Shown here: positions 26,165-32,767 of the stretch, in pieces
Position numbering within the stretch: the first letter of the stretch is position 1
Layout of the letters: every line of letters starts with the position of its first letter
Origin: Cytophagales bacterium
Lineage (GTDB): Bacteria > Bacteroidota > Bacteroidia > Cytophagales > Thermoflexibacteraceae
Assembly (NCBI GenBank): GCA_013299115.1
Contig: JAAFKA010000028.1
Span: 1-60,159 of the forward strand
Length of the DNA: 60,159 nt
Reading direction: 5' to 3'
Notes under the pieces: model-generated
What the model was told of the DNA's origin: nothing
The model's input: the letters and a program-made list of their open reading frames with translations, nothing else
Databases searched by the model: none
Made by a program: the position numbers and the translations under genes

Positions 26165-26944
26165 ATGAATATAGAAATTGTAGAAAACTTAGCTGCAAAA
26201 CATAAAAGTTTATCGCAAGGTGTGATAGACTATGAAAAGTATGCTTACTATGCCATAACGCATCATTCTACGGCTATTGAGGGAAGTACATTGACAGAAA
26301 CGCAGGTAATAGATTTATTGGAATATGGCAAAACAGCAAAAAACAAGCCTTTTGAGCATCACCAAATGGTGTTTGACCATTATCAGGCTTTGCAATTTGT
26401 GGTGGAGCAGGCAAAAAAAAGAAGAAAATTGAGTGTAAGTTTTATCAAAGAAATAGTGCAAAAAACAATGAATAGTACGGGCGGAGTTGTGCAAACTGTT
26501 TTAGGAACTTACGATATTGCGAAAGGAGATTTTAGGTTAAGCGGTGTACGGGCAGGTAGCAGGACTTTTCCAGACTATAAAAAAGTGCCAGCTTTGGTAG
26601 AAAAACTTTGCGAAACAACAAATAAGGACTTAAAAAATGTATTGGAAAGCAAGTTGCCAAACAGCTTTGAACTCAAATGTAAAATAGCTTTTCAGTTGCA
26701 TTTTGAATTGGTGAGTATTCACCCTTTTGGCGATGGCAACGGCAGAACTTCCAGATTGCTGATGAATTATGTGCAAAGTTATTTTGATTTGCCTTTGTCT
26801 ATTGTCTATAAACAAGACCGACTGAAATATATTGAGGCTTTGGAAAAAGCAAGGAATACTGAAAGTTTAGCACCGTTTTTTAGTTTTATGTTTCGCCAAT
26901 ACGAAAAGTTTTTGAAACAAGAAATTAAGGAAATGGAAGGATAA
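26165..26944 (+). CDS. Fic-family protein (AMP-transferase fold), self-inhibited class
   Basis: The start is the ATG of MNIEIVENLA; a TTG five codons upstream is less likely. The 259-residue protein has the intact Fic motif HPFGDGNGRTSR (His186). The family transfers AMP or other nucleotidyl groups from NTP to protein hydroxyls. An inhibitory helix STAIEG (35-40) fits the (S/T)xxxE(G/N) consensus and lies N-terminal to the Fic core, marking class II, in which one protein carries its own antitoxin. The target is unknown. It sits in the accessory stretch between two Uma2 genes. Confidence 0.9.
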   Translation: MNIEIVENLAAKHKSLSQGVIDYEKYAYYAITHHSTAIEGSTLTETQVIDLLEYGKTAKNKPFEHHQMVFDHYQALQFVVEQAKKRRKLSVSFIKEIVQKTMNSTGGVVQTVLGTYDIAKGDFRLSGVRAGSRTFPDYKKVPALVEKLCETTNKDLKNVLESKLPNSFELKCKIAFQLHFELVSIHPFGDGNGRTSRLLMNYVQSYFDLPLSIVYKQDRLKYIEALEKARNTESLAPFFSFMFRQYEKFLKQEIKEMEG

Positions 26945-26948
26945 AAAA

Positions 26949-26999
26949 CTATGTTGCTATGTAACTATGTGGTAAAGTTTTAAACACATAGCAACATAG
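26949..26999. terminator. Hairpin after the fic gene
   Basis: CTATGTTGCTATGT (26949-26962) and ACATAGCAACATAG (26986-26999) are exact complements around a 23-base loop. The short direct repeat GGCACATA follows (about 26999-27014). Confidence 0.6.
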
Positions 27000-27060
27000 G
27001 CACATAGGCACATAGAAAAAACAAAACAATAGCTAATTTTAGGGTAAACTCAAACCAACT

Positions 27061-27834
27061 ATGGACATTTTACTAAGCATCGAGGAGCAAAATATGACAC
27101 AAGAGTTTGTGGAAATCTTGCGAAAAGTGGATAAACTGGCTAAATTAAAAATAGTAGCAAGTGATGATAACCAAACAATGAATTTAGGCGAATTATTGGG
27201 CTATTATAAACCTGCTTTTTATTATTCGCCTGAAACCATAAGGGAAATTCCTACTTTTTTTGCAAGCAACAAAAAGTGGACTTGGGAAGATATTTTAAGC
27301 TATTTTCCTCTTGATTTGAAAGTTAAAGTAGAGGTTTATGAAGGCAATTTATTTATTATGGAACAGCCGACTTTGCAACATCATGACGCAAAAATGGAGA
27401 TGGGAATGGCTATTGCAATGTTTACAAAAAAAAATAATATAGTGGGACATTTTTATTTTTCGCCACTTGATGTGATTTTGTCTAATGATAATGTAGCTCA
27501 ACCAGATTGTATTTGGATAAGCAATGAAAGATTTGCAACCAACAAAAGCAAAGAATATTTATACGCAGTACCCGAATTGGTGGTAGAAGTATTAGAAGAA
27601 GATGATTTTACAACTTTCATCGCAGGAAAATCTTATTTGGAATACAAATATCAGGCTTACAAAAGTCAAGGCATTACAGAATATTGGACTATTTATCCTG
27701 AAGAAAAAAAGGTTTGTGTCGAAGTTTTGCAAGCAGGCAAATACCAAATGTATTCGCAAGCCACCGAAAAAGGTTTTGTCAAATCTTTTGTTTTGGAAGG
27801 TTTTGAAATGGAAATAGATATCTTATTTAACTAA
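27061..27834 (+). CDS. Uma2-family (DUF820) putative endonuclease
   Basis: A 257-residue protein. After a ~75-residue N-terminal helical extension (residues 1-75, no known domain) comes a complete Uma2 domain: TWEDILSYFPLDLKVKVEVY, GNLFIMEQPTLQHHDAKMEM, HFYFSPLDVILSNDNVAQPD with the first Asp, then PELVVEVLEEDDF with the Glu and EYKYQAYKSQGITEYWTIYP. The Lys after the Glu strand is less clear than usual (FIAGKSYLEYK). A HicB/HicA-like pair starts eleven bases after its stop, so these may be cotranscribed. Function within the cell is unknown for the whole family. Confidence 0.83.
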   Translation: MDILLSIEEQNMTQEFVEILRKVDKLAKLKIVASDDNQTMNLGELLGYYKPAFYYSPETIREIPTFFASNKKWTWEDILSYFPLDLKVKVEVYEGNLFIMEQPTLQHHDAKMEMGMAIAMFTKKNNIVGHFYFSPLDVILSNDNVAQPDCIWISNERFATNKSKEYLYAVPELVVEVLEEDDFTTFIAGKSYLEYKYQAYKSQGITEYWTIYPEEKKVCVEVLQAGKYQMYSQATEKGFVKSFVLEGFEMEIDILFN

Positions 27835-27844
27835 AAACGAATTT

Positions 27845-28054
27845 ATGCACAACGAACTTATTTTTTTGGTAGAGGAGGACACCGAAAGTGGCTTTGTGGC
27901 TAAGGCTTTGGGCGAAAATATTTTTACCCAAGCCGAAACCATTGCCGAACTCAAAATAATGATAAAAGATGCAATTTTATGTCATTTTGAAACAAGCAAA
28001 ATGCCTAAAATTGTGAGGTTGCACTTCGTAAAAGAGGAAGTATTTGCATTATGA
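27845..28054 (+). CDS. HicB-like antitoxin
   Basis: A 69-residue protein with the HicB-type partial RNase H fold: ELIFLVEEDTESGFVAKALG is the usual first hairpin, then FTQAETIAELKIMIKDAILC is the helix. It lacks a DNA-binding extension, so it is the short form. Its stop overlaps the start of the HicA-like gene by ATGA, as expected of a translationally coupled toxin-antitoxin pair. Antitoxin before toxin is the order seen here. Confidence 0.85.
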   Translation: MHNELIFLVEEDTESGFVAKALGENIFTQAETIAELKIMIKDAILCHFETSKMPKIVRLHFVKEEVFAL

Positions 28055-28293
28055 AAACACCAAGAGATATAACAGGTGCAGAACTTGCCAAAAAGTTAGG
28101 CAAATTAGGCTATGAAATTACTCGTCAGACAGGTAGTCATTTGCGAATTACAACTTACCAAAACGGAGAGCATCACGCAACAATACCTAATCATAATCCA
28201 TTAAAAATAGGAACTTTGTCAGGTATTTTAGATGATATAGCTAATCATTTTCAAATGAATAAATCTGAATTAGTTGATATATTGTTTAGCTAA
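28051..28293 (+). CDS. HicA-like toxin (mRNA interferase)
   Basis: An 80-residue dsRBD-fold protein. GAELAKKLGKLGYEITRQTG followed by SHLRITTYQNG contains the catalytic His of the family (GSHLR), then HHATIPNHNPLKIGTLSGIL. HicA toxins cleave mRNA and are neutralised by the partner made from the overlapping upstream gene. Both genes look intact, so the module may still be functional. It is placed just before tolC. Confidence 0.9.
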   Translation: MKTPRDITGAELAKKLGKLGYEITRQTGSHLRITTYQNGEHHATIPNHNPLKIGTLSGILDDIANHFQMNKSELVDILFS

Positions 28294-28321
28294 TTTTTAA
28301 AGTATTACTAACTTCAAAAAA

Positions 28322-29758
28322 ATGAAAAAACATACATTCATACAAACTTTTACGTTGGCAATTATTGGCATTGTTGCCCATAATTTTTTGCAAGCCCAAA
28401 CAGCCCCAACCGCAGCATTGAGTCTGAAACAAGCCGTAGAAACTGCCACAGGCACAAGCAAGTTGCTGAAAATTGGCAACTACCGTACCCAAGCAGCCGA
28501 TTGGAAACTAAAAGAAACAGCAGTGGGTAGGTTGCCTACGCTAAAATTCTCTGGTCGTTATACTCGTTTGAGTAATAACATTACGCCTTTTGCTATTGAT
28601 TTTGCAGGTTCTTTAAATCCAATTATTACGCCTTTGTATCAAGGAGTGAATGCCTTGAATGCAAAAAATGGTTTGCCTCCTGTTGTGCCACAAGCCAACG
28701 AAGGTGGTGGAACTGCTTTAAATCCGCAGATTCTCGACCAGTTTGCCTTTCAACTCACTGCCCAGCAGGTAATTTATTCGGGTGGTAAGATTAATTTGGG
28801 AATTAAAATTGCCGAAATCAACAAAGACATTACCAAAATAGAGTATGACAAAGATAAGGCAGACGTGATTGTAAACACCAAATTGGCTTATTGGAATTTA
28901 TACAAAGTGCAACAGGTGGCAGAGCAGCTAAAAAGTTCTGAAAATCAGGTAGCTGCAAGGCTGAAAGACCTCGAAAACTTGACTAAATTGGGTTTGGCAA
29001 CCGAAAATGATGTATTGAAATTGAGGGTGCAACTTTATAATGTGCAGTTGCAAAAAACAGAGGTCGAAAACACCATTGCTGTAGCTAATGTAGCCTTAAA
29101 TAGCACGCTAAATCAAGATTTGTCTTTGGTTAATCAACTGACTACTACTCCGAATACGGCGTATGTCATCAAAAATACTTTGCCTGAACTCATAGAAAAA
29201 GCTGCTGCCCAACGCCACGAGTTGAAAATAAACGAAATGCGTGGGCAAACGGCACAGGTAGGCGAAAAAATAGCCAAGTCGGGTTATTTGCCCCAAGTGG
29301 TGGCACAGGTCAATGGTTATTATGCCAATCCTAACCAACGTGTTTTCCCACAAACTGCCACTTTTAAAGAAACTGCCGATGCAAGTTTGGTATTGAGTTG
29401 GGATTTGTGGACTTGGAACACACCAAAATTGCAAGCCGAACAGTACAAATTGCAGGCTTTGCAAACACAAGAACTAAACAGTTTTACAAAAGATAACATT
29501 GCGTTGGAAATAACCCAACATTTTTTGAGTCTAAAAAATGCGTTGGCAAGACTCAATTTGGCTACTGAAACAGTGAAACAAGCCGAAGCAAATTATACCA
29601 TTACGAACAGTAGAGTAAAAAATGGTTTGGCTTTGGTGTCTGACCTTGTAGATGCAGAGGCTGCAATTCTCAATGCCAAAATAGCCCAAACTTCTGCCAG
29701 CGTAGATTATGAATTGGGCTTGGCAAGGTTAGAAAGGGCAGTGGGTGGGTTGGAATAG
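28322..29758 (+). CDS. TolC-family outer-membrane efflux protein
   Basis: A 478-residue exported protein (signal peptide ending near LQAQ, residue 22). It has the duplicated TolC pattern of long helices and short strands: SLKQAVETATGTSKLLKIG, VIVNTKLAYWNLYKVQQVAE, LTKLGLATENDVLKLRVQLY, and later KNGLALVSDLVDAEAAILNA. It forms the outer-membrane exit duct of a tripartite pump. The adaptor gene lies 1.9 kb downstream with several unrelated small genes and a toxin relic between, so an original efflux operon appears to have been interrupted. Confidence 0.92.
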   Translation: MKKHTFIQTFTLAIIGIVAHNFLQAQTAPTAALSLKQAVETATGTSKLLKIGNYRTQAADWKLKETAVGRLPTLKFSGRYTRLSNNITPFAIDFAGSLNPIITPLYQGVNALNAKNGLPPVVPQANEGGGTALNPQILDQFAFQLTAQQVIYSGGKINLGIKIAEINKDITKIEYDKDKADVIVNTKLAYWNLYKVQQVAEQLKSSENQVAARLKDLENLTKLGLATENDVLKLRVQLYNVQLQKTEVENTIAVANVALNSTLNQDLSLVNQLTTTPNTAYVIKNTLPELIEKAAAQRHELKINEMRGQTAQVGEKIAKSGYLPQVVAQVNGYYANPNQRVFPQTATFKETADASLVLSWDLWTWNTPKLQAEQYKLQALQTQELNSFTKDNIALEITQHFLSLKNALARLNLATETVKQAEANYTITNSRVKNGLALVSDLVDAEAAILNAKIAQTSASVDYELGLARLERAVGGLE

Positions 29759-29769
29759 ATTTTAAAAAG

Positions 29770-29802
29770 AACTTTCCAAAGGTTTCAAACTTTTGGAAAG
29801 TT
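29770..29802. terminator. Hairpin after tolC
   Basis: AACTTTCCAAA (29770-29780) pairs with TTTGGAAAGTT (29792-29802), and a short T-run follows. It separates tolC from the hypothetical gene downstream. Confidence 0.65.
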
Positions 29803-29818
29803 TAAATGAATTAAAGTT

Positions 29819-30595
29819 ATGAAAATTAAAATCTTTATTTGCTTATTTTTATTCTATTGTTCTGTAGATTATTTGCATTGTCAGAATTTTATAGGCAAGT
29901 ATAAAACCTATACAAATGGCTATACAAATGATGATAAACATAGGCTCAGGGTTTATGCAGACTCAACTTTTCAATTTATTAGAAATGATTGGTACACAGA
30001 CAAAAAGGTAATGCAAGGCAAATGGATACAAAAGAAAGATACTCTTATTTTAAATCCTGACTTTTTGCCAAAATATACAACTTGGGAATGTCAAGAAATA
30101 GGAGAAACCAAAAAAGATACTATAAGTTTTGAGTTTATAGCAATAAGAAAAGAATATGATTTTTTAACAGAAAATTTGTTAGAAATTGATACTTCTAATT
30201 TTGTAGCAGATTTTGATTTTAGAACTCCTGATACATTATATCATATCCAAACTACTCCTTATTTAAGTTGTGGTATGGGACACGAAGAAATTAAGCCAAA
30301 TTCTATTTATATTATGTGGAGAAATTCTTTTACGTTGCCAAAAAATGCACCAGAATATTTTGAACTTAGTGCAGAGTGGTTACACGACGAACCTATTAGA
30401 GTATATCCTAAACAAAAGTCCTCAAAGTATAAGATATTTATAACACTAAACCGTTTTAATGACAATAATTTTAGAAACCGCAAGGCAGTATTTAATACAG
30501 AAGATAGGAAATTATATTGGATAAGTAGTAGTAATAAAATTACTAAGAAAGGTAATTTATACAAGACGAGTAACAAAGTAAAAAAGAAATTTTAA
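29819..30595 (+). CDS. Exported hypothetical protein
   Basis: A 258-residue protein I do not recognise. A signal peptide (IFICLFLFYCSVDYLHCQ, cut near 22) is followed by a beta-rich region reminiscent of lipocalin-like DUFs: FIGKYKTYTNGY, DSTFQFIRNDWYTDKKVMQG, then KWIQKKDTLILNPDFL. That strand pattern (growth of a signal term, then a KWI/GKW strand with DTLIL) is common in small periplasmic Bacteroidota proteins. The C-terminus is Lys-rich (NLYKTSNKVKKKF). AT-rich composition fits a recently acquired gene. Confidence 0.68.
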   Translation: MKIKIFICLFLFYCSVDYLHCQNFIGKYKTYTNGYTNDDKHRLRVYADSTFQFIRNDWYTDKKVMQGKWIQKKDTLILNPDFLPKYTTWECQEIGETKKDTISFEFIAIRKEYDFLTENLLEIDTSNFVADFDFRTPDTLYHIQTTPYLSCGMGHEEIKPNSIYIMWRNSFTLPKNAPEYFELSAEWLHDEPIRVYPKQKSSKYKIFITLNRFNDNNFRNRKAVFNTEDRKLYWISSSNKITKKGNLYKTSNKVKKKF

Positions 30596-30673
30596 TTAAT
30601 AACCTAATAATGTTAAGACAAGCAACCACAAAAGCATTATTTGTCAAAGACTTACAGCATCAATTATTGATTT

Positions 30674-30940
30674 ATGCAAAAAATACATAGCAAATATTTT
30701 TGGAATGGAACAGAAAATACAAGCCCTGTTTATCGTTTGCGTAGAATCATAGAATATGCGTGGTTTCCTGATATTTTGCGGTATCCCTACTCGGAGTTTC
30801 AGCAGTATATCAATGAAATAGATTTGTCAAAATTACGGACAAGTGAAAAACGGATTCGTCTGTTTCAGGCTTTATTGCCTTATTTTGAAAGATGTAGTTC
30901 TTGGGACGAATTATTTGATAGGTTTATTGAAGAAAGCTAA
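30674..30940 (+). CDS. Small hypothetical protein, possible TA-type regulator
   Basis: An 88-residue acidic/basic mixed protein without signal peptide. The opening IHSKYFWNGTENTSPVYRLR, then RIIEYAWFPDIL and the closing SSWDELFDRFIEES recall small Bacteroidota proteins found beside nucleotidyltransferase or PIN genes, but I cannot name the family. A 26-codon frame starting at 30610 (MLRQATTKALF...) ends inside its first codons, in another frame. This could be a coupling leader or a relic. Confidence 0.5.
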   Translation: MQKIHSKYFWNGTENTSPVYRLRRIIEYAWFPDILRYPYSEFQQYINEIDLSKLRTSEKRIRLFQALLPYFERCSSWDELFDRFIEES

Positions 30941-30966
30941 AATGTGATACTAAAAAATTTACCAAA

Positions 30967-31401
30967 ATGGAAACAACAGAAAACACCGACTTAATTTCGC
31001 TAAAACTAAAATTGATAGAAAACATTTTGCTCATTAACGAGCCAAATGTTTTACAAGAAATTTTGCAACTGCTTGTACCACAAGAGGTTGTTAGCGAACA
31101 AGAAATGACTGCCGAAGTTTATGAAACTTTTGGAGATACACCTCTTTTTGTTGTAAAAAAAATGTATGACGAAAATGCACCCTATCCAAAAGTGGAACTT
31201 GGGGAAGAGGAATATCTATTGAAAGGGATTAGGAATAAGCAAACAAAAATGTATCAAAATATGGAAGACTTACCAAATTATGATGAAAATATGCTACATG
31301 AGGAGCAAAGTGCAGGGTTTGCAAAAGTTTTACAAAATGTAGGCAATTTGTTTGATGATGAGCCACCCATAGAAGAACTTTTAAAAGACTTAACAGCATA
31401 A
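30967..31401 (+). CDS. Hypothetical protein preceding a vapC relic
   Basis: A 144-residue acidic protein, not recognised. Helical N-terminus (LISLKLKLIENILLINEPNV) resembles the start of small antitoxin-like proteins of Bacteroidota that precede PIN toxins; the remainder (about 50-144) is longer than any VapB I know. It ends three bases before the ATG of a damaged PIN gene, the spacing expected of antitoxin and toxin. Whether it is the antitoxin is inferred only from this position. Confidence 0.6.
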   Translation: METTENTDLISLKLKLIENILLINEPNVLQEILQLLVPQEVVSEQEMTAEVYETFGDTPLFVVKKMYDENAPYPKVELGEEEYLLKGIRNKQTKMYQNMEDLPNYDENMLHEEQSAGFAKVLQNVGNLFDDEPPIEELLKDLTA

Positions 31402-31404
31402 TTT

Positions 31405-31585
31405 ATGATTTATCTTATTGACACCAACATCTTAATTTTTCAAGTTAGAAGTGAAAAATTTAATAATAGTTTTGTAAATGAATACTGCAGCTACCACTGC
31501 CGTAAGCAATGCAACTTTGCTAACTGCCGATAATGATTTCGACCATTTGGCGGGTGTATTCATAAAATTGGAAAAAATAATTTAA
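31405..31585 (+). pseudogene. PIN-domain toxin (VapC-like) with its middle deleted
   Basis: The gene starts with a perfect PIN N-terminus (MIYLIDTNILIFQVRSEKF, first catalytic Asp). It runs out of frame near 31480 and resumes one frame over as AVSNATLLTADNDFDHLAGV, the usual PIN C-terminus with the later acidic residues, ending at 31583-31585. Roughly 70-80 residues between are missing. It cannot be an active nuclease. Confidence 0.85.
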
Positions 31586-31605
31586 CTTTTAATTTCTCAA
31601 ACACA

Positions 31606-32661
31606 ATGAAAAAAGCAATTACAGGTATTGTCATCATTTCCCTCTTGGTTGGTATGGGATTTATGTTGATAGGCAATAAGAAAAAAATAGAGGCAAGCAA
31701 ACAGATTCCTCCTGTCAAAGCCGTAACGGTAAGCACTGCCACAGTAGAGGAAAAAAGTTTTAGCGACAACTTAGTGGTTTTGGGCAACGTGGCAGCCAAC
31801 AGAGAAGTAAACATTACTTCTGAAACTTCGGGCAAGGTTTCTGCGGTTTTGTTTGAAAACGGGCAGACCGTAAGCAAAGGGCAAACCTTAGTGCGAATAG
31901 ACGGCGAATTGCGTCAGGCAAACCTGATGACAGCCCAAGTAAACTTCGACAAGGCACAGGCAGACCTCAACCGTTTTGAGGCAGCCCTCAAAGACAAAGC
32001 CATAACCGAAGCCCAAGTAGAAGCTGCACGTTTTGGATTAAAGGCTGCGGAGGCTCAACTCATAGCAGCCAAACGCCAAGTACGTGATACGCAGGTAGCA
32101 GCACCTTTTTCGGGAGTTATCAACAACAAAATGGTAGAAGAGGGTAGTATGTTGGTGGCTGTTCCTCCAACAGTGATTGCCTCCTTAGTAGATATTTCTA
32201 CCCTCAAAGTAAAGGTTTTGTTAGCCGAAAAAGAGGTTTTTAAAATTAAAAGAGGTGAAAATGTAGAGATTTCGACTGATGTCTATGGCAACACCAAATT
32301 TAAAGGCGTAGTAGATGTGATAGGCGTAAAAGCAGATGAGGCACACAATTTTCCTGTTGAGATTGTCTTGCAAAACAACAATGCACAACCTTTGCGGGCA
32401 GGTATGTTTTGCAAAGTGCATTTTGGTAGCTTGCCAAGTCGCCAAATGACAGCCATTCCACGTGAGGCTTTGGTAGGCAGTGCCAAAAATCCACAAGTTT
32501 ATGTGGTAGAAAACAAAAAAGCAGTGCTTAAAAACGTAACTTTGGGTGCAGAAGCAGGCACAAACATAGAAGTTTTGTCGGGACTAAGCAAAGGAGAGCA
32601 AGTGGTAGTCAATGGACAAATCAATCTGAACGAAGGAATGGAGGTAGAGGTGTTGAAGTAA
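31606..32661 (+). CDS. Efflux periplasmic adaptor subunit (HlyD/RND-MFP family)
   Basis: A 351-residue membrane-fusion protein with an N-terminal anchor (ITGIVIISLLVGMGFMLIG). Domains in order: barrel-sandwich/lipoyl half (TSETSGKVSAVLFENGQTVS, then KGQTLVRIDGELRQANLM), an alpha-hairpin (QANLMTAQVNFDKAQADLNR), lipoyl second half (QVAAPFSGVINNKMVEEGSM), a beta-barrel and the membrane-proximal domain. It links an inner-membrane pump to TolC. The RND pump that normally follows is absent: after a terminator hairpin the next gene is on the opposite strand. Confidence 0.9.
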   Translation: MKKAITGIVIISLLVGMGFMLIGNKKKIEASKQIPPVKAVTVSTATVEEKSFSDNLVVLGNVAANREVNITSETSGKVSAVLFENGQTVSKGQTLVRIDGELRQANLMTAQVNFDKAQADLNRFEAALKDKAITEAQVEAARFGLKAAEAQLIAAKRQVRDTQVAAPFSGVINNKMVEEGSMLVAVPPTVIASLVDISTLKVKVLLAEKEVFKIKRGENVEISTDVYGNTKFKGVVDVIGVKADEAHNFPVEIVLQNNNAQPLRAGMFCKVHFGSLPSRQMTAIPREALVGSAKNPQVYVVENKKAVLKNVTLGAEAGTNIEVLSGLSKGEQVVVNGQINLNEGMEVEVLK

Positions 32662-32681
32662 AAAAATATTTAATCCTATAT

Positions 32682-32723
32682 AAACTACCCCGCAAAGACT
32701 TTGAACTTTTGTGGGGTAGTTTT
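32682..32723. terminator. Bidirectional hairpin terminator
   Basis: AAACTACCCC (32682-32691) pairs with GGGGTAGTTT, flanking CGCAAAG/CTTTTG; a T-run follows. It lies between the convergent adaptor (+) and VIT-protein (-) genes. Confidence 0.75.
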
Positions 32724-32767
32724 GCTTAAGATTTCCAAATACACCTTTAATTGGAAATTTTTTACAC

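Noticed and set aside
26986-27016. Short direct repeats GGCACATA near the fic gene as a CRISPR-like array
   Set aside because: Only two adjacent 8-base units and no spacer structure; it is better explained as part of the hairpin after fic.
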